The position numbers were made by a program, and so were the translations under genes. From Methylotenera sp. UBA6020 (GTDB lineage Bacteria > Pseudomonadota > Gammaproteobacteria > Burkholderiales > Methylophilaceae): a stretch of 15,989 nt of DNA. This document shows positions 1 to 8,811 of this stretch, piece by piece; positions within the stretch are counted from its first letter, which is position 1; each line of letters begins with the position of its first letter. The DNA lies in assembly GCA_002429455.1 (NCBI GenBank), contig DIZU01000133.1, forward strand, positions 1 to 15,989, written 5' to 3'. The notes beneath the pieces are model-generated. The model had not been told where the DNA came from, did not search any database, and saw only the letters and a program-made list of their open reading frames with translations.

Positions 1-3000
1 ATGGATCAAGACCAGCTCCAGTTTTGCCAGATAAACGCTTACGACGCATTGCTGCCGGGTTTGCCAATGAACCGTTGCGACCAATAAACTCGGTTCGGTT
101 GCCGGTTACCGTACGGCCTAGTCCATTAAAATCAACTCCGGCGGCATGGGCAAAGACGACCCGATTGGCGCATTCGCGGCCATAAGCATTGCGGGCAAAC
201 AACGCTCCACTGCGCGGATCAGTTTCGGTCACAATGTGCATCATATTGGCATGCCGAGACTCACCGAGCACCAGCTCCCAATAGCCAGTCAACGACAATC
301 GACGCGTGCGCTTTGAATCGTTGCGCAACTTAACTACCACGAACTTTACCGGGGCATCCATTGCAACGTAGGTGATCAGCTCCGAAACGATACCAGCTTC
401 GTCATGTTCAAAGACACTATAGCCGAACCCATGCCGGCATACATAGCCAGAACGCCCCCGAGCAGGAGTGGGCGCAGGCAGCGGCGTTGGTGACCAGAAT
501 ATGCCGGTTTCTTCATCACGGAGATACATCGCCTCGCCGCTACTATCGCTAAGCGGATCGTTGTGCCAAGAGGTAAGCCGGAACTCATGCGCATTTTCCA
601 CCCAGGTATAGGCACTGCCACTCTCGCTCACAACTGTACCAATGTGTGGGCTGGCAATGACATTAACCCATGGTGCAGGGGTATTCTGGCCAGGCTCTAG
701 GGTGATAACATACTCGCGGCCATCGGGCGTGAAACCGCCCAAACCGTTATAGAAAATGCGTTCACGTGCGGCAAGCGGTTGAAATACTTCGTTTACTGGT
801 AGCCGCATGGGCTCCAGCAGACTGAACAATCTATTCGACATACTATCCAGCATCAGATCAGGCACCCGTGCTGCCGACACGCGCCGATCTAATTGTTCGA
901 CTAATGTCCCGGCCGCATCAGTCAGCACTATGCGGGCGACAGTCTGGAACAGCACCCGTGTCTCCTCGGACAGTTCTTCGGCGCGCCGTATAAATATGCC
1001 ACCTGGTTTGTCGATTATTTGTCCTTCCGGACCGGCGTTGATCAATCCTATAATCTGGTCTTGCAATAACGCACGGTAGCCCGAGAAATCTTCATTAAAA
1101 ATCACCATATCTACACTCACGCCGTTCATTCGCCAATAAGCATGGGCTTGCAGTACTTGTTTTATCAAGTCAATACGGTTCAAGTCACTGATGCGTATCA
1201 GAACAATCGGCAGATCACCGGAGATACCAAAGCGCCACAGCCCTGACTGGCCAAGTTGGTTGCGAGCAATGACACTGGGCGCGGCGCGGCGCATGGCATT
1301 GCAATAAATGATGGAACTGGCGAGCCGCCCATAAATCTGTGCATCAGCTTCGTTTGCATTGAGCAAACGTAATACTTCCTGACTTTGAAACCATGCCATC
1401 TCAAAGGCACGCTCAACAAAGTGCCGGTCACAATACTTTTCAAGCAACGCCAATGCTGCCTCGCGTGTATCGGCGACACCGGAGATGATCTGTACCGTCG
1501 CTGACTCGTCGGCTGATAACCTGATAGTGCGGCGAATCGCTACGATGGGATCAAGCACCGAACCTTCTGTATTTGACAGCGGGTCGGACAATGGCTTTGG
1601 CAAAGACCCTGATAACTGTCTTGATAATTGAGCATAATTTTTACTGTTATCCAGTACCAGCGGGTTCGCCGCCGTACGGCCGCGCCCAATGAATTTGGCC
1701 CGGTCAGTCTCGTAAGACGATTCACCGGCAGCTACGCCAGGTGTAGCAAACAGATGAAACATCCACGGCACTTGCTCCCCAGGCGTACGCCGGCGCCGTG
1801 TACAGAGAATGGCTTGTCGATCGGGCAGAATTTCGGTCTGCACGAATAAATTACTAAATGAGCGATGTGCCAAGTCGGCGCTCAAGGGAGCCAACACCAC
1901 CTCTGCATAACTGGTCAGCTCAATATGACGGGTGCGGGACGACAGGTTGGTAAGCGTCACACGGCGAATCTCAACATCGTCTTCAGGTGATACGCTGATC
2001 TCGGTATGCGCCTCAATCGCTTGATCGCGCCGCCGGTATTCCGCGCGTGCCTGTACAAAAATAGCTTCGTAGTAATCGGCTTTACGTGCGGTTGGCTGAT
2101 ACGCGGTTGACCAATAACGCCCAGTATCGCAATCACGTAAGTAAATGAAAGTGCCATAGCTATCGGCAGTCACGTCTTCGCGCCACCGGGTGACGGCCAG
2201 GTCACGCCAGCGGCTGTAACCGCCACCGCCATTGGTCGCCATGACATGGTAGCGGCCGTTAGATAACAACTGAACTTCAGGGATATGCGTGTTCGGGTCG
2301 GTAAACACGCGCATGATCGAACCGGCATCTACGATGGCCGGGCGCGCGGCGGCGTCTACTTCGGCGGCGTGTGGGTGCAACATTGCCGCTTTCTGCGGCA
2401 CACGTTCTTGCAACAGTAATTCCGTAGCTTGTATGATTGGTGCAGACATGAACCGACGTTGCATTGGCTGGTTAAGCAATACATGCCCAAATGCCAAGAA
2501 GCTCATGCCTTGATGATGCGCCATGAATGACCGCACAATAGCGTGACTTTTACCTCGCGGCACCCGCGATGGCGTGTAATCAATCGACTCATAAAACCCA
2601 TAGCTGCCGAGAAAACCTTTGGTAGCCAGCGTTTGTAAGTTACGGCAGGCTTCCCGCGGCATCACTGTCAGTGCCAATGCGCTCGCATAAGGCGCAATCA
2701 CCAGATCTTCTCCCAAGCCGCGCTTGAAGCCTAACCCCGGCACACCAAATGCCCGATATTGATAGACTTGGCCGACATCGGTGGCGTTGTAGCAGGACTC
2801 GGAAATACCCCAAGGAATACCACGCTGTTTGCCGTATTCGATCTGGCGTGCCACCACGACTTTGTAGGTCTGATCCAATAAGGTATTGTCGTAACTCGGC
2901 ATCATCAGCCGCGGCATGAGGTACTCGAACATCGAGCCACTCCATGAAATCAAACTCACATCACCGCCGTGACTGGTTAACAGTCGGCCAAGCGAGAACC

Positions 3001-6000
3001 AATGCTTCTGCGGGAGCTTCCCTTCTGCGATGAGCAGGAAACTGGCCAGACGCGCTTCTGACGCCAGCAGGTCGTAGCATGAGGGATCGCGACGGCGTTC
3101 GCCAACATCGTAACCGATACTCAGCAAATCGGTCGCAGTGTCGTAGAGGAACTCAACCTCCATCGCCGCCAGGTTCTCGCAACGGTCCACCAAATCGTCA
3201 ATGATGATGAGTCGTTCCACCGCCTCTTTACAAGTGCTGGTTGCACAGTCGCTAGCTAACCACGCTTCGGTACCTACTCCGCTCTCTACCGCCGTTTCTC
3301 TGAGCAGGTTCTTATGCATGACCTGATTTTCCAGTATAACCAAGTTCTCCAATGTCGTAATATTGCTAAAATCCCACGGTTTAGGCACCAAAAACAGGAG
3401 GTCGTCTCGAAGTGCCTGTGCTTGCTGGTTGAATGCCTGCACCCAGTAATGCAGCTCGCCATTGATATCAATATCTACCGGCAGCGCTGCCAGCAGCTTT
3501 ACGCCCGCACGGTGAATTTCATCCAGCAAGCTTGCGGCGGCGGTTACGCTCTGAGGCTGTGGTGTAAGCACAAGGGATTTGGTCGAGTGTGGTATAAGTG
3601 AGCGCAACGTATCTTGGAGCCATTTGATTCTTCTCACAAGCTCGGGCGGAGGTGAGGCCGGCATATGCTCAGCAAGTACTAACACGGTATCCTGCAGCCC
3701 TTGAAACGCGTTCAACGATAGAATCGGCCGATCTTTCAACTCAGCCAGCCCCGCTTGCAAGGTGAGTAAGCTCCCGGCCAAGTTACCGCTATCTACCGAA
3801 GAGACGTATTGCGGATGAAGCGGCAGCAACGTGCGCGTGTCGTACCAGTTATAAAAATGGCCGTGGTAACGCTCCAGCTTCTCCATGGTAGCCACGGTGT
3901 TCTCGGTAAGACGTAGTAATTCTCCGGCGGTGATATAGCCGAAATCGTACGCAGCCAAGTTGGCCAATAGCGACATGCCGATATTGGTCGGTGAGGTTCG
4001 CGAAGCAATGACCGGCGCCGGATACTCTTGAAAGTTGTCGGGTGGCAACCAGTTGTCCAGTGAACTGACAAAATGTGCGAAGAAGCGCCAGGTTCGCCGC
4101 GCCGCTGCCCGCAAGAAGATACGTTGATCATCTGTAATGTCTGGCTCCAAAGATCCCAGTGGCTTGCTGATCCACCAGGCGACGGCCGGCGATACCAGCC
4201 AAAGCAACAAAATGGGAGCACAGGCAAACAATTGCACCGATTGGCTAAACCCCAATACGAACAGCAAAACCACTGCCAGAACAGGCGCAATCCACATTTC
4301 TTTAAAAAATTCGGTTAAGGTATGGCGCGCGTTACGACTTGAATAAGCGGGCATATGCCAGAGCAGCAATCCGCGGCGGGTGTACAGCATACGCACGCCG
4401 GAATTTAGAATCGCATCCAGGCAAATCAAGGCATCATAAGGCAGCAAAGCCAAGGTCAGCAACGCGAGCACCATTGAACGACCGGCAGATTGACCGATGA
4501 TAACGATATGCACTAGCCAATCATGTTCTTTAGGTTTACGGATAAGTTCAATCAATGCGCCTAGCAAGTTAGGCAACAGCACTATACCTAGCACCAATGT
4601 GATCCAGAACCATGCCGGAGCAGACGCTGATCCAGCCCTAGAACTCATTGACGCAGATATTGAGGACGTCAAACTGGATCCGAGCAGCCAACCACTTATC
4701 AGCAAAGCCAGTAACGATGGTGGTACAAGGCTGCGCCTAAGGTTGTCAAATATTTTCCACACGGACAAAGCGGTGAGCGGGTTAGGTTGCCGTCTGGACT
4801 TAGGTTGCCGACCGGAATCAGGTCCTGATACGGTTGGCAGTAACCAGCCAGTCAACTGCCAGTCACCACGTATCCAACGGTGTCGACGGCTGGCGTCAAT
4901 CGTATAGCTTGCTGGATACTCTTCGATAAAATCAACATCGGTCACCAGCGCCGAACGCGCATAGGCGCTTTCCAGCAAATCATGACTGAGAATAACGTTT
5001 TCTGGAAAACGCCCATGCACGGCCTGACGAAATGCGTCTACATCGTAAATGCCCTTGCCGACGAACGAGCCCTCGCCGAACACATCCTGATACACATCCG
5101 ATACCTCGCGTGTATAAGGATCAATGCCGGACTCTCCCGCGTAAAGCTTGGTAAACCATGACTGACCTGCACTGGCTAGGCTGACTGAGGCACGCGGTTG
5201 CAGTATTGCGTAACCGTCCACAATGCGTCCTTTGGCCGCATCGTACACTGGCCGGTTGAGCGGATGCGCCATGTTACCTATCAGGGTACGTGCCGTGTCA
5301 CGCGGTAGTTGCGTGTCCGTATCCAAAGTGATCACATACTTGATTGAACTGAGGATAGAAACATCACCGACAATATCCGAGAAGGCGGTTTCCTCTCCTC
5401 CTTGTAATAAGGCATTGAACTGTTCAAGCTTGCCGCGCTTACGTTCATAGCCCATCCATACCTGCTCAAATGGATTCCACACCCGAGGCCGGTGAAACAG
5501 ATAAAAAATGCACGGACGATCATTAATATAAGTGTTATTGATGGTATTGATGGCCGCCTGTGCATAGGCCCGCAGCGCTTCATCTTCAGCTAAGGTACAC
5601 TCAGGCGCATCATGGAAATCCGTCAGCAACGCAAAGAACAGATTAGGATCACGATTGCCAAGATAGCGTATCTCCAGCGCTCTGATCAGATCATCAACAT
5701 CTTGCCGCTTGCTGATTAAGGTTGGGACAATCACCATCGTACGGTGAGCCAATGGAATCCCTTGAGAAAAATCCAATCGAGGTAATATGCGCGGCGGAAA
5801 GACTAATGTAGCGAATAGATTGATTAGCGACACCGCTAACGCTGAAAAGCTGATAGCGCCTAGCGTCGCAAAGAACCAGAACCGCCAATCATTTAAAGCG
5901 AATCCACTAAAAAAATAAAACACCGCCAGCGTGACGAGAACCGTGAGCGACAGAATGGGCCCTAAATAAAGCATCAAGCTGTAAGGCTTACAGGCGCGGC

Positions 6001-7240
6001 TGATGCGCAGTTTCCATGATACGTGGTAGCCGATTGCTTGCTCCAATAGCAGCCGCCCATGACTAATTAAATAGTATCCGACATGTGCCGTACGGTCACT
6101 ATGATCAGGACTACTCAACAACTGGGCAGCGTTCCTGGTGAGCAGCGTGGTTGCATGCTGGGCCAGCAGAATGGCCTGACTTGTCACCGCCAACTCACTC
6201 TGAAAAGACCCTCTCGCGAGGTCCTCGATAACATGACGGTAGCGGTCGCGCGTGGCAAAATCTTGAGTTGCGTACATGTCAGCGGGATCTTCTCGCAATT
6301 TTTGTTCAACCACACTGAGCGATTCGACGTAATTTCGCCAGTCCATTGCGCCGATGAAACGCAAACTACCAATACTGTTGGCAATGGATATTTGGTTGGT
6401 GGCAGAGGTACGGCTGGCCGACTCCGATAACTGTGTTGCGGTCACGCCTTGTTCTAGTAGCTTTTGCTCGACCCAGGTTTGGACGAAGGTCATCGCTGGA
6501 CCATGAGCCTGAAGTTTTGCGTAAAACTCCTCAACAAACGGCGCAGTCAAAGGCACATCGGCATTGGCAAACTCCGCAAGCAACTGAATAAGCTGTTTAG
6601 GTTCATTTTCAGCCGTGGCGAGCATGCGGTCGGCCCATTCAATGGCGGTATTGCGCTCTTCACGCCGACACGCAATACTTAAACCAACGCGACGAAGATT
6701 TTCCAACAATGCCAGCTGCAACATGATGGGAAATGCCCACAATTCACCTAGTTTTAATGGTTCAACCGTCTGGTAAGCCGCAACAATTTGGGTGGTATTG
6801 TCGCCATCGACACGACCATCCATATGCGAGATTAACTCCAGCGCCAAATCATAAATACGAGGAAAACCCGCTGAGGCGCCATTTGCCAGCCGCGGCAACT
6901 GCCGGCTATAGCCGCGTGGCAGATGCCGGCGCGCCAGGCCGATTTGCTGTTCAATGAGGTAAAAGTTATCAAGCAACCACGTCTCTGCCGGCCTTAAACT
7001 TTGCCCGGGCGTCATCGCGGCCGTTACCACATCGTACGCCATCATCAGCACGCGCTCGTTATCTGCCAGCCTTGGTAGTAATCTATCCGGCCCCGGATGC
7101 GGGTCAATTTTATGCTGAACCGCCAACGTTATGGCGTGACGCTTCAGTTGTTCAATACTGAACAGCTCCGAACGCAACAACTCAGCATCGCGGCTTTTGA
7201 GAAAGGCATTCCGTGTGCGTGCAAAAAATCCTAAGGCCAT
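1..7240 (-). CDS. ndvB: Cyclic beta-1,2-glucan synthase (NdvB/ChvB type), 3' end missing
   Basis: This inner-membrane giant enzyme polymerises glucose from UDP-glucose into beta-1,2-glucan, trims and cyclises it for the periplasm. About 2,413 codons are open here with no in-frame stop seen; family members are roughly 2,800 residues, so the end lies beyond the left edge. Visible order: a helical N-terminal region (~1-420); membrane segments near 421-475; a GT84 glycosyltransferase core with DTD at 640-642, HD at 753-754 and RHRWIRGDWQ from about 786; further membrane segments between ~833 and 1023; a glycoamylase-like domain around 1500-1580 (GFKRGLGEDL and AHHQGMSFLAF); then two related sugar-binding/GH94 N-terminal modules (~1610-1850 and ~2130-2390). 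The GH94 phosphorylase catalytic part that controls chain length is not in view. Start: ATG at 7240 has a GGGG only at a long distance. An in-frame ATG at 7300, directly after a TAA, would add 20 residues and lacks a good ribosome site; the choice is open. Family assignment is firm; the cyclic product is inferred. Confidence 0.93.
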   Translation of the reverse strand, partial: MALGFFARTRNAFLKSRDAELLRSELFSIEQLKRHAITLAVQHKIDPHPGPDRLLPRLADNERVLMMAYDVVTAAMTPGQSLRPAETWLLDNFYLIEQQIGLARRHLPRGYSRQLPRLANGASAGFPRIYDLALELISHMDGRVDGDNTTQIVAAYQTVEPLKLGELWAFPIMLQLALLENLRRVGLSIACRREERNTAIEWADRMLATAENEPKQLIQLLAEFANADVPLTAPFVEEFYAKLQAHGPAMTFVQTWVEQKLLEQGVTATQLSESASRTSATNQISIANSIGSLRFIGAMDWRNYVESLSVVEQKLREDPADMYATQDFATRDRYRHVIEDLARGSFQSELAVTSQAILLAQHATTLLTRNAAQLLSSPDHSDRTAHVGYYLISHGRLLLEQAIGYHVSWKLRISRACKPYSLMLYLGPILSLTVLVTLAVFYFFSGFALNDWRFWFFATLGAISFSALAVSLINLFATLVFPPRILPRLDFSQGIPLAHRTMVIVPTLISKRQDVDDLIRALEIRYLGNRDPNLFFALLTDFHDAPECTLAEDEALRAYAQAAINTINNTYINDRPCIFYLFHRPRVWNPFEQVWMGYERKRGKLEQFNALLQGGEETAFSDIVGDVSILSSIKYVITLDTDTQLPRDTARTLIGNMAHPLNRPVYDAAKGRIVDGYAILQPRASVSLASAGQSWFTKLYAGESGIDPYTREVSDVYQDVFGEGSFVGKGIYDVDAFRQAVHGRFPENVILSHDLLESAYARSALVTDVDFIEEYPASYTIDASRRHRWIRGDWQLTGWLLPTVSGPDSGRQPKSRRQPNPLTALSVWKIFDNLRRSLVPPSLLALLISGWLLGSSLTSSISASMSSRAGSASAPAWFWITLVLGIVLLPNLLGALIELIRKPKEHDWLVHIVIIGQSAGRSMVLALLTLALLPYDALICLDAILNSGVRMLYTRRGLLLWHMPAYSSRNARHTLTEFFKEMWIAPVLAVVLLFVLGFSQSVQLFACAPILLLWLVSPAVAWWISKPLGSLEPDITDDQRIFLRAAARRTWRFFAHFVSSLDNWLPPDNFQEYPAPVIASRTSPTNIGMSLLANLAAYDFGYITAGELLRLTENTVATMEKLERYHGHFYNWYDTRTLLPLHPQYVSSVDSGNLAGSLLTLQAGLAELKDRPILSLNAFQGLQDTVLVLAEHMPASPPPELVRRIKWLQDTLRSLIPHSTKSLVLTPQPQSVTAAASLLDEIHRAGVKLLAALPVDIDINGELHYWVQAFNQQAQALRDDLLFLVPKPWDFSNITTLENLVILENQVMHKNLLRETAVESGVGTEAWLASDCATSTCKEAVERLIIIDDLVDRCENLAAMEVEFLYDTATDLLSIGYDVGERRRDPSCYDLLASEARLASFLLIAEGKLPQKHWFSLGRLLTSHGGDVSLISWSGSMFEYLMPRLMMPSYDNTLLDQTYKVVVARQIEYGKQRGIPWGISESCYNATDVGQVYQYRAFGVPGLGFKRGLGEDLVIAPYASALALTVMPREACRNLQTLATKGFLGSYGFYESIDYTPSRVPRGKSHAIVRSFMAHHQGMSFLAFGHVLLNQPMQRRFMSAPIIQATELLLQERVPQKAAMLHPHAAEVDAAARPAIVDAGSIMRVFTDPNTHIPEVQLLSNGRYHVMATNGGGGYSRWRDLAVTRWREDVTADSYGTFIYLRDCDTGRYWSTAYQPTARKADYYEAIFVQARAEYRRRDQAIEAHTEISVSPEDDVEIRRVTLTNLSSRTRHIELTSYAEVVLAPLSADLAHRSFSNLFVQTEILPDRQAILCTRRRRTPGEQVPWMFHLFATPGVAAGESSYETDRAKFIGRGRTAANPLVLDNSKNYAQLSRQLSGSLPKPLSDPLSNTEGSVLDPIVAIRRTIRLSADESATVQIISGVADTREAALALLEKYCDRHFVERAFEMAWFQSQEVLRLLNANEADAQIYGRLASSIIYCNAMRRAAPSVIARNQLGQSGLWRFGISGDLPIVLIRISDLNRIDLIKQVLQAHAYWRMNGVSVDMVIFNEDFSGYRALLQDQIIGLINAGPEGQIIDKPGGIFIRRAEELSEETRVLFQTVARIVLTDAAGTLVEQLDRRVSAARVPDLMLDSMSNRLFSLLEPMRLPVNEVFQPLAARERIFYNGLGGFTPDGREYVITLEPGQNTPAPWVNVIASPHIGTVVSESGSAYTWVENAHEFRLTSWHNDPLSDSSGEAMYLRDEETGIFWSPTPLPAPTPARGRSGYVCRHGFGYSVFEHDEAGIVSELITYVAMDAPVKFVVVKLRNDSKRTRRLSLTGYWELVLGESRHANMMHIVTETDPRSGALFARNAYGRECANRVVFAHAAGVDFNGLGRTVTGNRTEFIGRNGSLANPAAMRRKRLSGKTGAGLDP

Positions 7241-7292
7241 GATATCGATGCTATTCCCCTGCTTAAATTCTCTGTAGTAAGTATGGTCCGCT

Positions 7293-7327
7293 CGGGTCAT
7301 TTAATAATTGCCCGTATTAATGACCCG
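7293..7327. repeat. Inverted repeat overlapping the ndvB start region
   Basis: Perfect 9-bp arms CGGGTCATT (7293-7301) and AATGACCCG (7319-7327) flank 17 bp of AT-rich DNA. The left arm contains the upstream candidate ATG of ndvB at 7300. If translation begins at 7240, the repeat lies in the 5' leader or promoter, where it could be an operator or an mRNA hairpin. The arms are seen directly; the role is inference. Confidence 0.4.
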
Positions 7328-7362
7328 TATTTGCTGAACTGTTTTCTTATCCCCTGTTTTTC

Positions 7363-7497
7363 ATGATTTGCATCTGCGCACAAAGTCGCAACGCCGTGCT
7401 CGGCGCCTGGAATAAATACGGCGTCAAACAATACCGAGCCATCGTTGGCAGACTTGCAATCCACCTTGGCAGGCTTGCTCCAGAATTAGTCAAATAG
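7363..7497 (+). CDS. Doubtful 44-residue ORF
   Basis: A short plus-strand frame opens with ATG at 7363 and ends with TAG at 7495-7497. The peptide is basic with an alternating hydrophobic pattern (it contains NKYGVKQYRAIVGRLAI). No Shine-Dalgarno sequence precedes it and no family was recognised. It is either a remnant C-terminus of a lost gene, like the decayed locus just downstream, or chance. It is listed because it is the only coding-looking stretch between the ndvB start and 7669. Confidence 0.15.
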   Translation: MICICAQSRNAVLGAWNKYGVKQYRAIVGRLAIHLGRLAPELVK

Positions 7498-7532
7498 TCA
7501 GTGGCTAATCATCTGTATTTTGGCACTGGCTG

Positions 7533-7552
7533 TCTGTTCGTCAGCGTACGTA
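7533..7552 (+). promoter_or_regulatory. Palindrome-like box, copy A (upstream of the BON/CsbD remnant)
   Basis: The sequence is TCTGTTCGTCAGCGTACGTA. It matches the 20-bp pattern TCTGTNCG-N4-CGNACAGA, found four times in the window, on the left half and centre; the right half departs from the palindrome at its outer bases. It lies 116 bases before the ATG at 7669. Operator or promoter function is inferred from recurrence and placement. Confidence 0.5.
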
Positions 7553-7668
7553 GCCAGACTAAAGTAGCCTCGAATTTGGTTACACCTATTGGTCATAAGT
7601 GCATGACCAAATACACATCTAGCGCGCAGTCAACCGTCCAACCTTCCTTAGTTAACGGGAAGATAAAC

Positions 7669-7974
7669 ATGGCCACCGAAGCAGATATTAAAATGTACAC
7701 TTACATGAAAACTGACACCCGATTACAACAGAACGTGATGGCAGAATTGAAGTGGGATTCCTCAATCAACACCACAAAGAATGCGCTGCAATGGATAATC
7801 GATTGGCCAAAAGACGCCGTCAAGGTGATGGTAAAAAAACGGCTGGGTCACGCTGTAGGGCGAGGTGGAGTGGACCGTATCAAAAGCAAGATGCGGCAGT
7901 TGCGGTGCGTCACCTTAGGGGTGTTAGTGTCCACAAATAACCATCAAAGCCAAGGCGTCATTGAGTCCGGTTAA
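7669..7974 (+). pseudogene. Truncated BON-domain protein reading into a CsbD-like remnant
   Basis: The frame from ATG 7669 to TAA 7974 gives 101 residues. The first ~34 (with MKTDTRLQQNVMAELKWD) look like the beginning of a BON-domain (OsmY-like) periplasmic protein, which usually continues for at least 60 more residues with Gly-rich beta segments. Here the similarity stops at about base 7770 and the frame runs into unrelated-looking sequence that resembles CsbD only when frames are switched. A weak GGGA lies about 9-12 bases before the ATG. An earlier GTG at 7501 in the same frame would add 56 unconvincing residues. I read this as a deletion fusion of two stress-type genes, now decayed; a functional small chimeric protein is less likely but possible. 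Copy A of the palindrome-like box lies upstream. Confidence 0.5.
7791..7940 (+). pseudogene. Frame-broken CsbD-like remnant
   Basis: From ATG 7791 the conceptual protein starts MDNRL. A CsbD-like pattern (lysine-rich, K-D-A-V-K, then K-x-T-A-G, then H-A-V-G, then K-x-K-M-R-Q) can be followed only by alternating between two plus-strand frames, as if several single bases had been lost or gained. CsbD proteins are ~60-70-residue stress-induced cytosolic proteins of unclear function. The reconstruction was done by eye and is an inference. The remnant overlaps the BON-fragment frame. Confidence 0.4.
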
Positions 7975-7984
7975 ATCAGATTAA

Positions 7985-8018
7985 GGCCGCATCCAAACGG
8001 CACGCTAGCACGGAGGTA
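7985..8018 (+). repeat. 3'-flank element shared with the EF-hand gene
   Basis: GGCCGCA (7985-7991) and CTAGCACGGAGGTA (8005-8018) lie just after the stop at 7974. The same two blocks, the second differing at one base of 14, follow the EF-hand gene (14529-14535 and 14563-14576). Origin and function are unknown. Confidence 0.35.
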
Positions 8019-8107
8019 CAACATATTTCAGTCGCAGTTTAGGCTGGTAATTTGACCTTAGCCGCTCAGGTTTTAAAGCACCTAAATTACTATCGTAGCC
8101 AACGCAA

Positions 8108-8680
8108 TTAATATAATTGCCAGCGGAGCCAGGTAAACAAGATATTCCCATTTCCACTGAAACCGGGGATATAAGTAGATTGCACCGCTATTCGTTTATA
8201 TTCAATTGAGGCCAGCGGAAGAATCACAGGAACTGGCAAATAATTCATATTCTCACGCGCTGTGAACCCAACGGTATATCCAGCACCGAGACGAAAGTCA
8301 TTAGTAGGCCGCCACATTTTTTGAAAGCCATATCCAACAATAGGTTCTACCTTGCTATGAGAGTCTAAAAAAGCCATGCCGTACAAGGCATGCCAGTCGC
8401 CGTCTTCATCGAATCTGTATTTTCCCACGCCCAAACCCCAAGGCTGTTCATTATACGTTTCGATCTGTTCTGCACTATAGTAACTACGGTTGTGCCACAT
8501 GCTTACAGGAATATACAGTTCGTAGTTTGGCGACTGCCATGTTTGAGATAAGGTATCTTGCACACGCGACAACATCCCTAACTGAGCAGACTCCTCTGCA
8601 AACGCAGTAGTTGAACTCAGTAACAGGGTGAATGTGATAAGGCCGTGCTTTAATTTCAGGTTATTTTTAACTTGCGGCAT
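8108..8680 (-). CDS. pagP: Lipid A palmitoyltransferase PagP
   Basis: This outer-membrane beta-barrel enzyme transfers a palmitoyl chain from a phospholipid to lipid A, which strengthens the outer membrane and blunts cationic peptides. From the chosen start it has 190 residues, close to the 186 of E. coli PagP. A signal peptide covers residues 1-28 (ending TTAFA). The family's catalytic trio is present: His63 in MWHNRSYY, and Asp106-Ser107 in AFLDSHSK. YNEQPWG, PVPVILPLAS, YIPG and the C-terminal aromatic WLRWQLY are typical. Gly118 in the GYG motif matches the E. coli hydrocarbon-ruler glycine, so C16 preference is inferred. An ATG at 8692 would add MDCC, but an AAGGA 11 bases before 8680 favours the shorter form. 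It is convergent with the decayed BON/CsbD locus and separated by ~130 bases from the dehydrogenase gene upstream. No PhoP-type site was recognised. Confidence 0.93.
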   Translation of the reverse strand: MPQVKNNLKLKHGLITFTLLLSSTTAFAEESAQLGMLSRVQDTLSQTWQSPNYELYIPVSMWHNRSYYSAEQIETYNEQPWGLGVGKYRFDEDGDWHALYGMAFLDSHSKVEPIVGYGFQKMWRPTNDFRLGAGYTVGFTARENMNYLPVPVILPLASIEYKRIAVQSTYIPGFSGNGNILFTWLRWQLY

Positions 8681-8811
8681 ACAACAGTCCATCCTTGATT
8701 TATTTTTGATTGTTAATACTAAATCACTGTAAGCAGGATAAATATGTCACCCTGTTAATGGCAGTGCCGTAGATATGCGGCGCTCAAATTTCACCTCGCG
8801 CCTTACAATAA

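Larger units (their letters stand above)
7301..7668. other. Gene-poor divergent region between ndvB and the BON/CsbD remnant
   Basis: About 370 bases lie between the two divergent start regions. They hold the right arm of the inverted repeat near 7320, the doubtful 44-codon ORF, and one copy of the window's palindrome-like box at 7533-7552. No RNA gene was recognised. A plus-strand frame also runs open upstream of 7669 from a GTG at 7501, but that part looks like non-coding sequence and crosses the box. Confidence 0.5.

Noticed and set aside
3793..4290. 165-codon minus-strand open frame
   Set aside because: It lies fully inside the cyclic glucan synthase gene in another frame of the same strand and has no recognisable family; the glucan synthase frame is continuous here.
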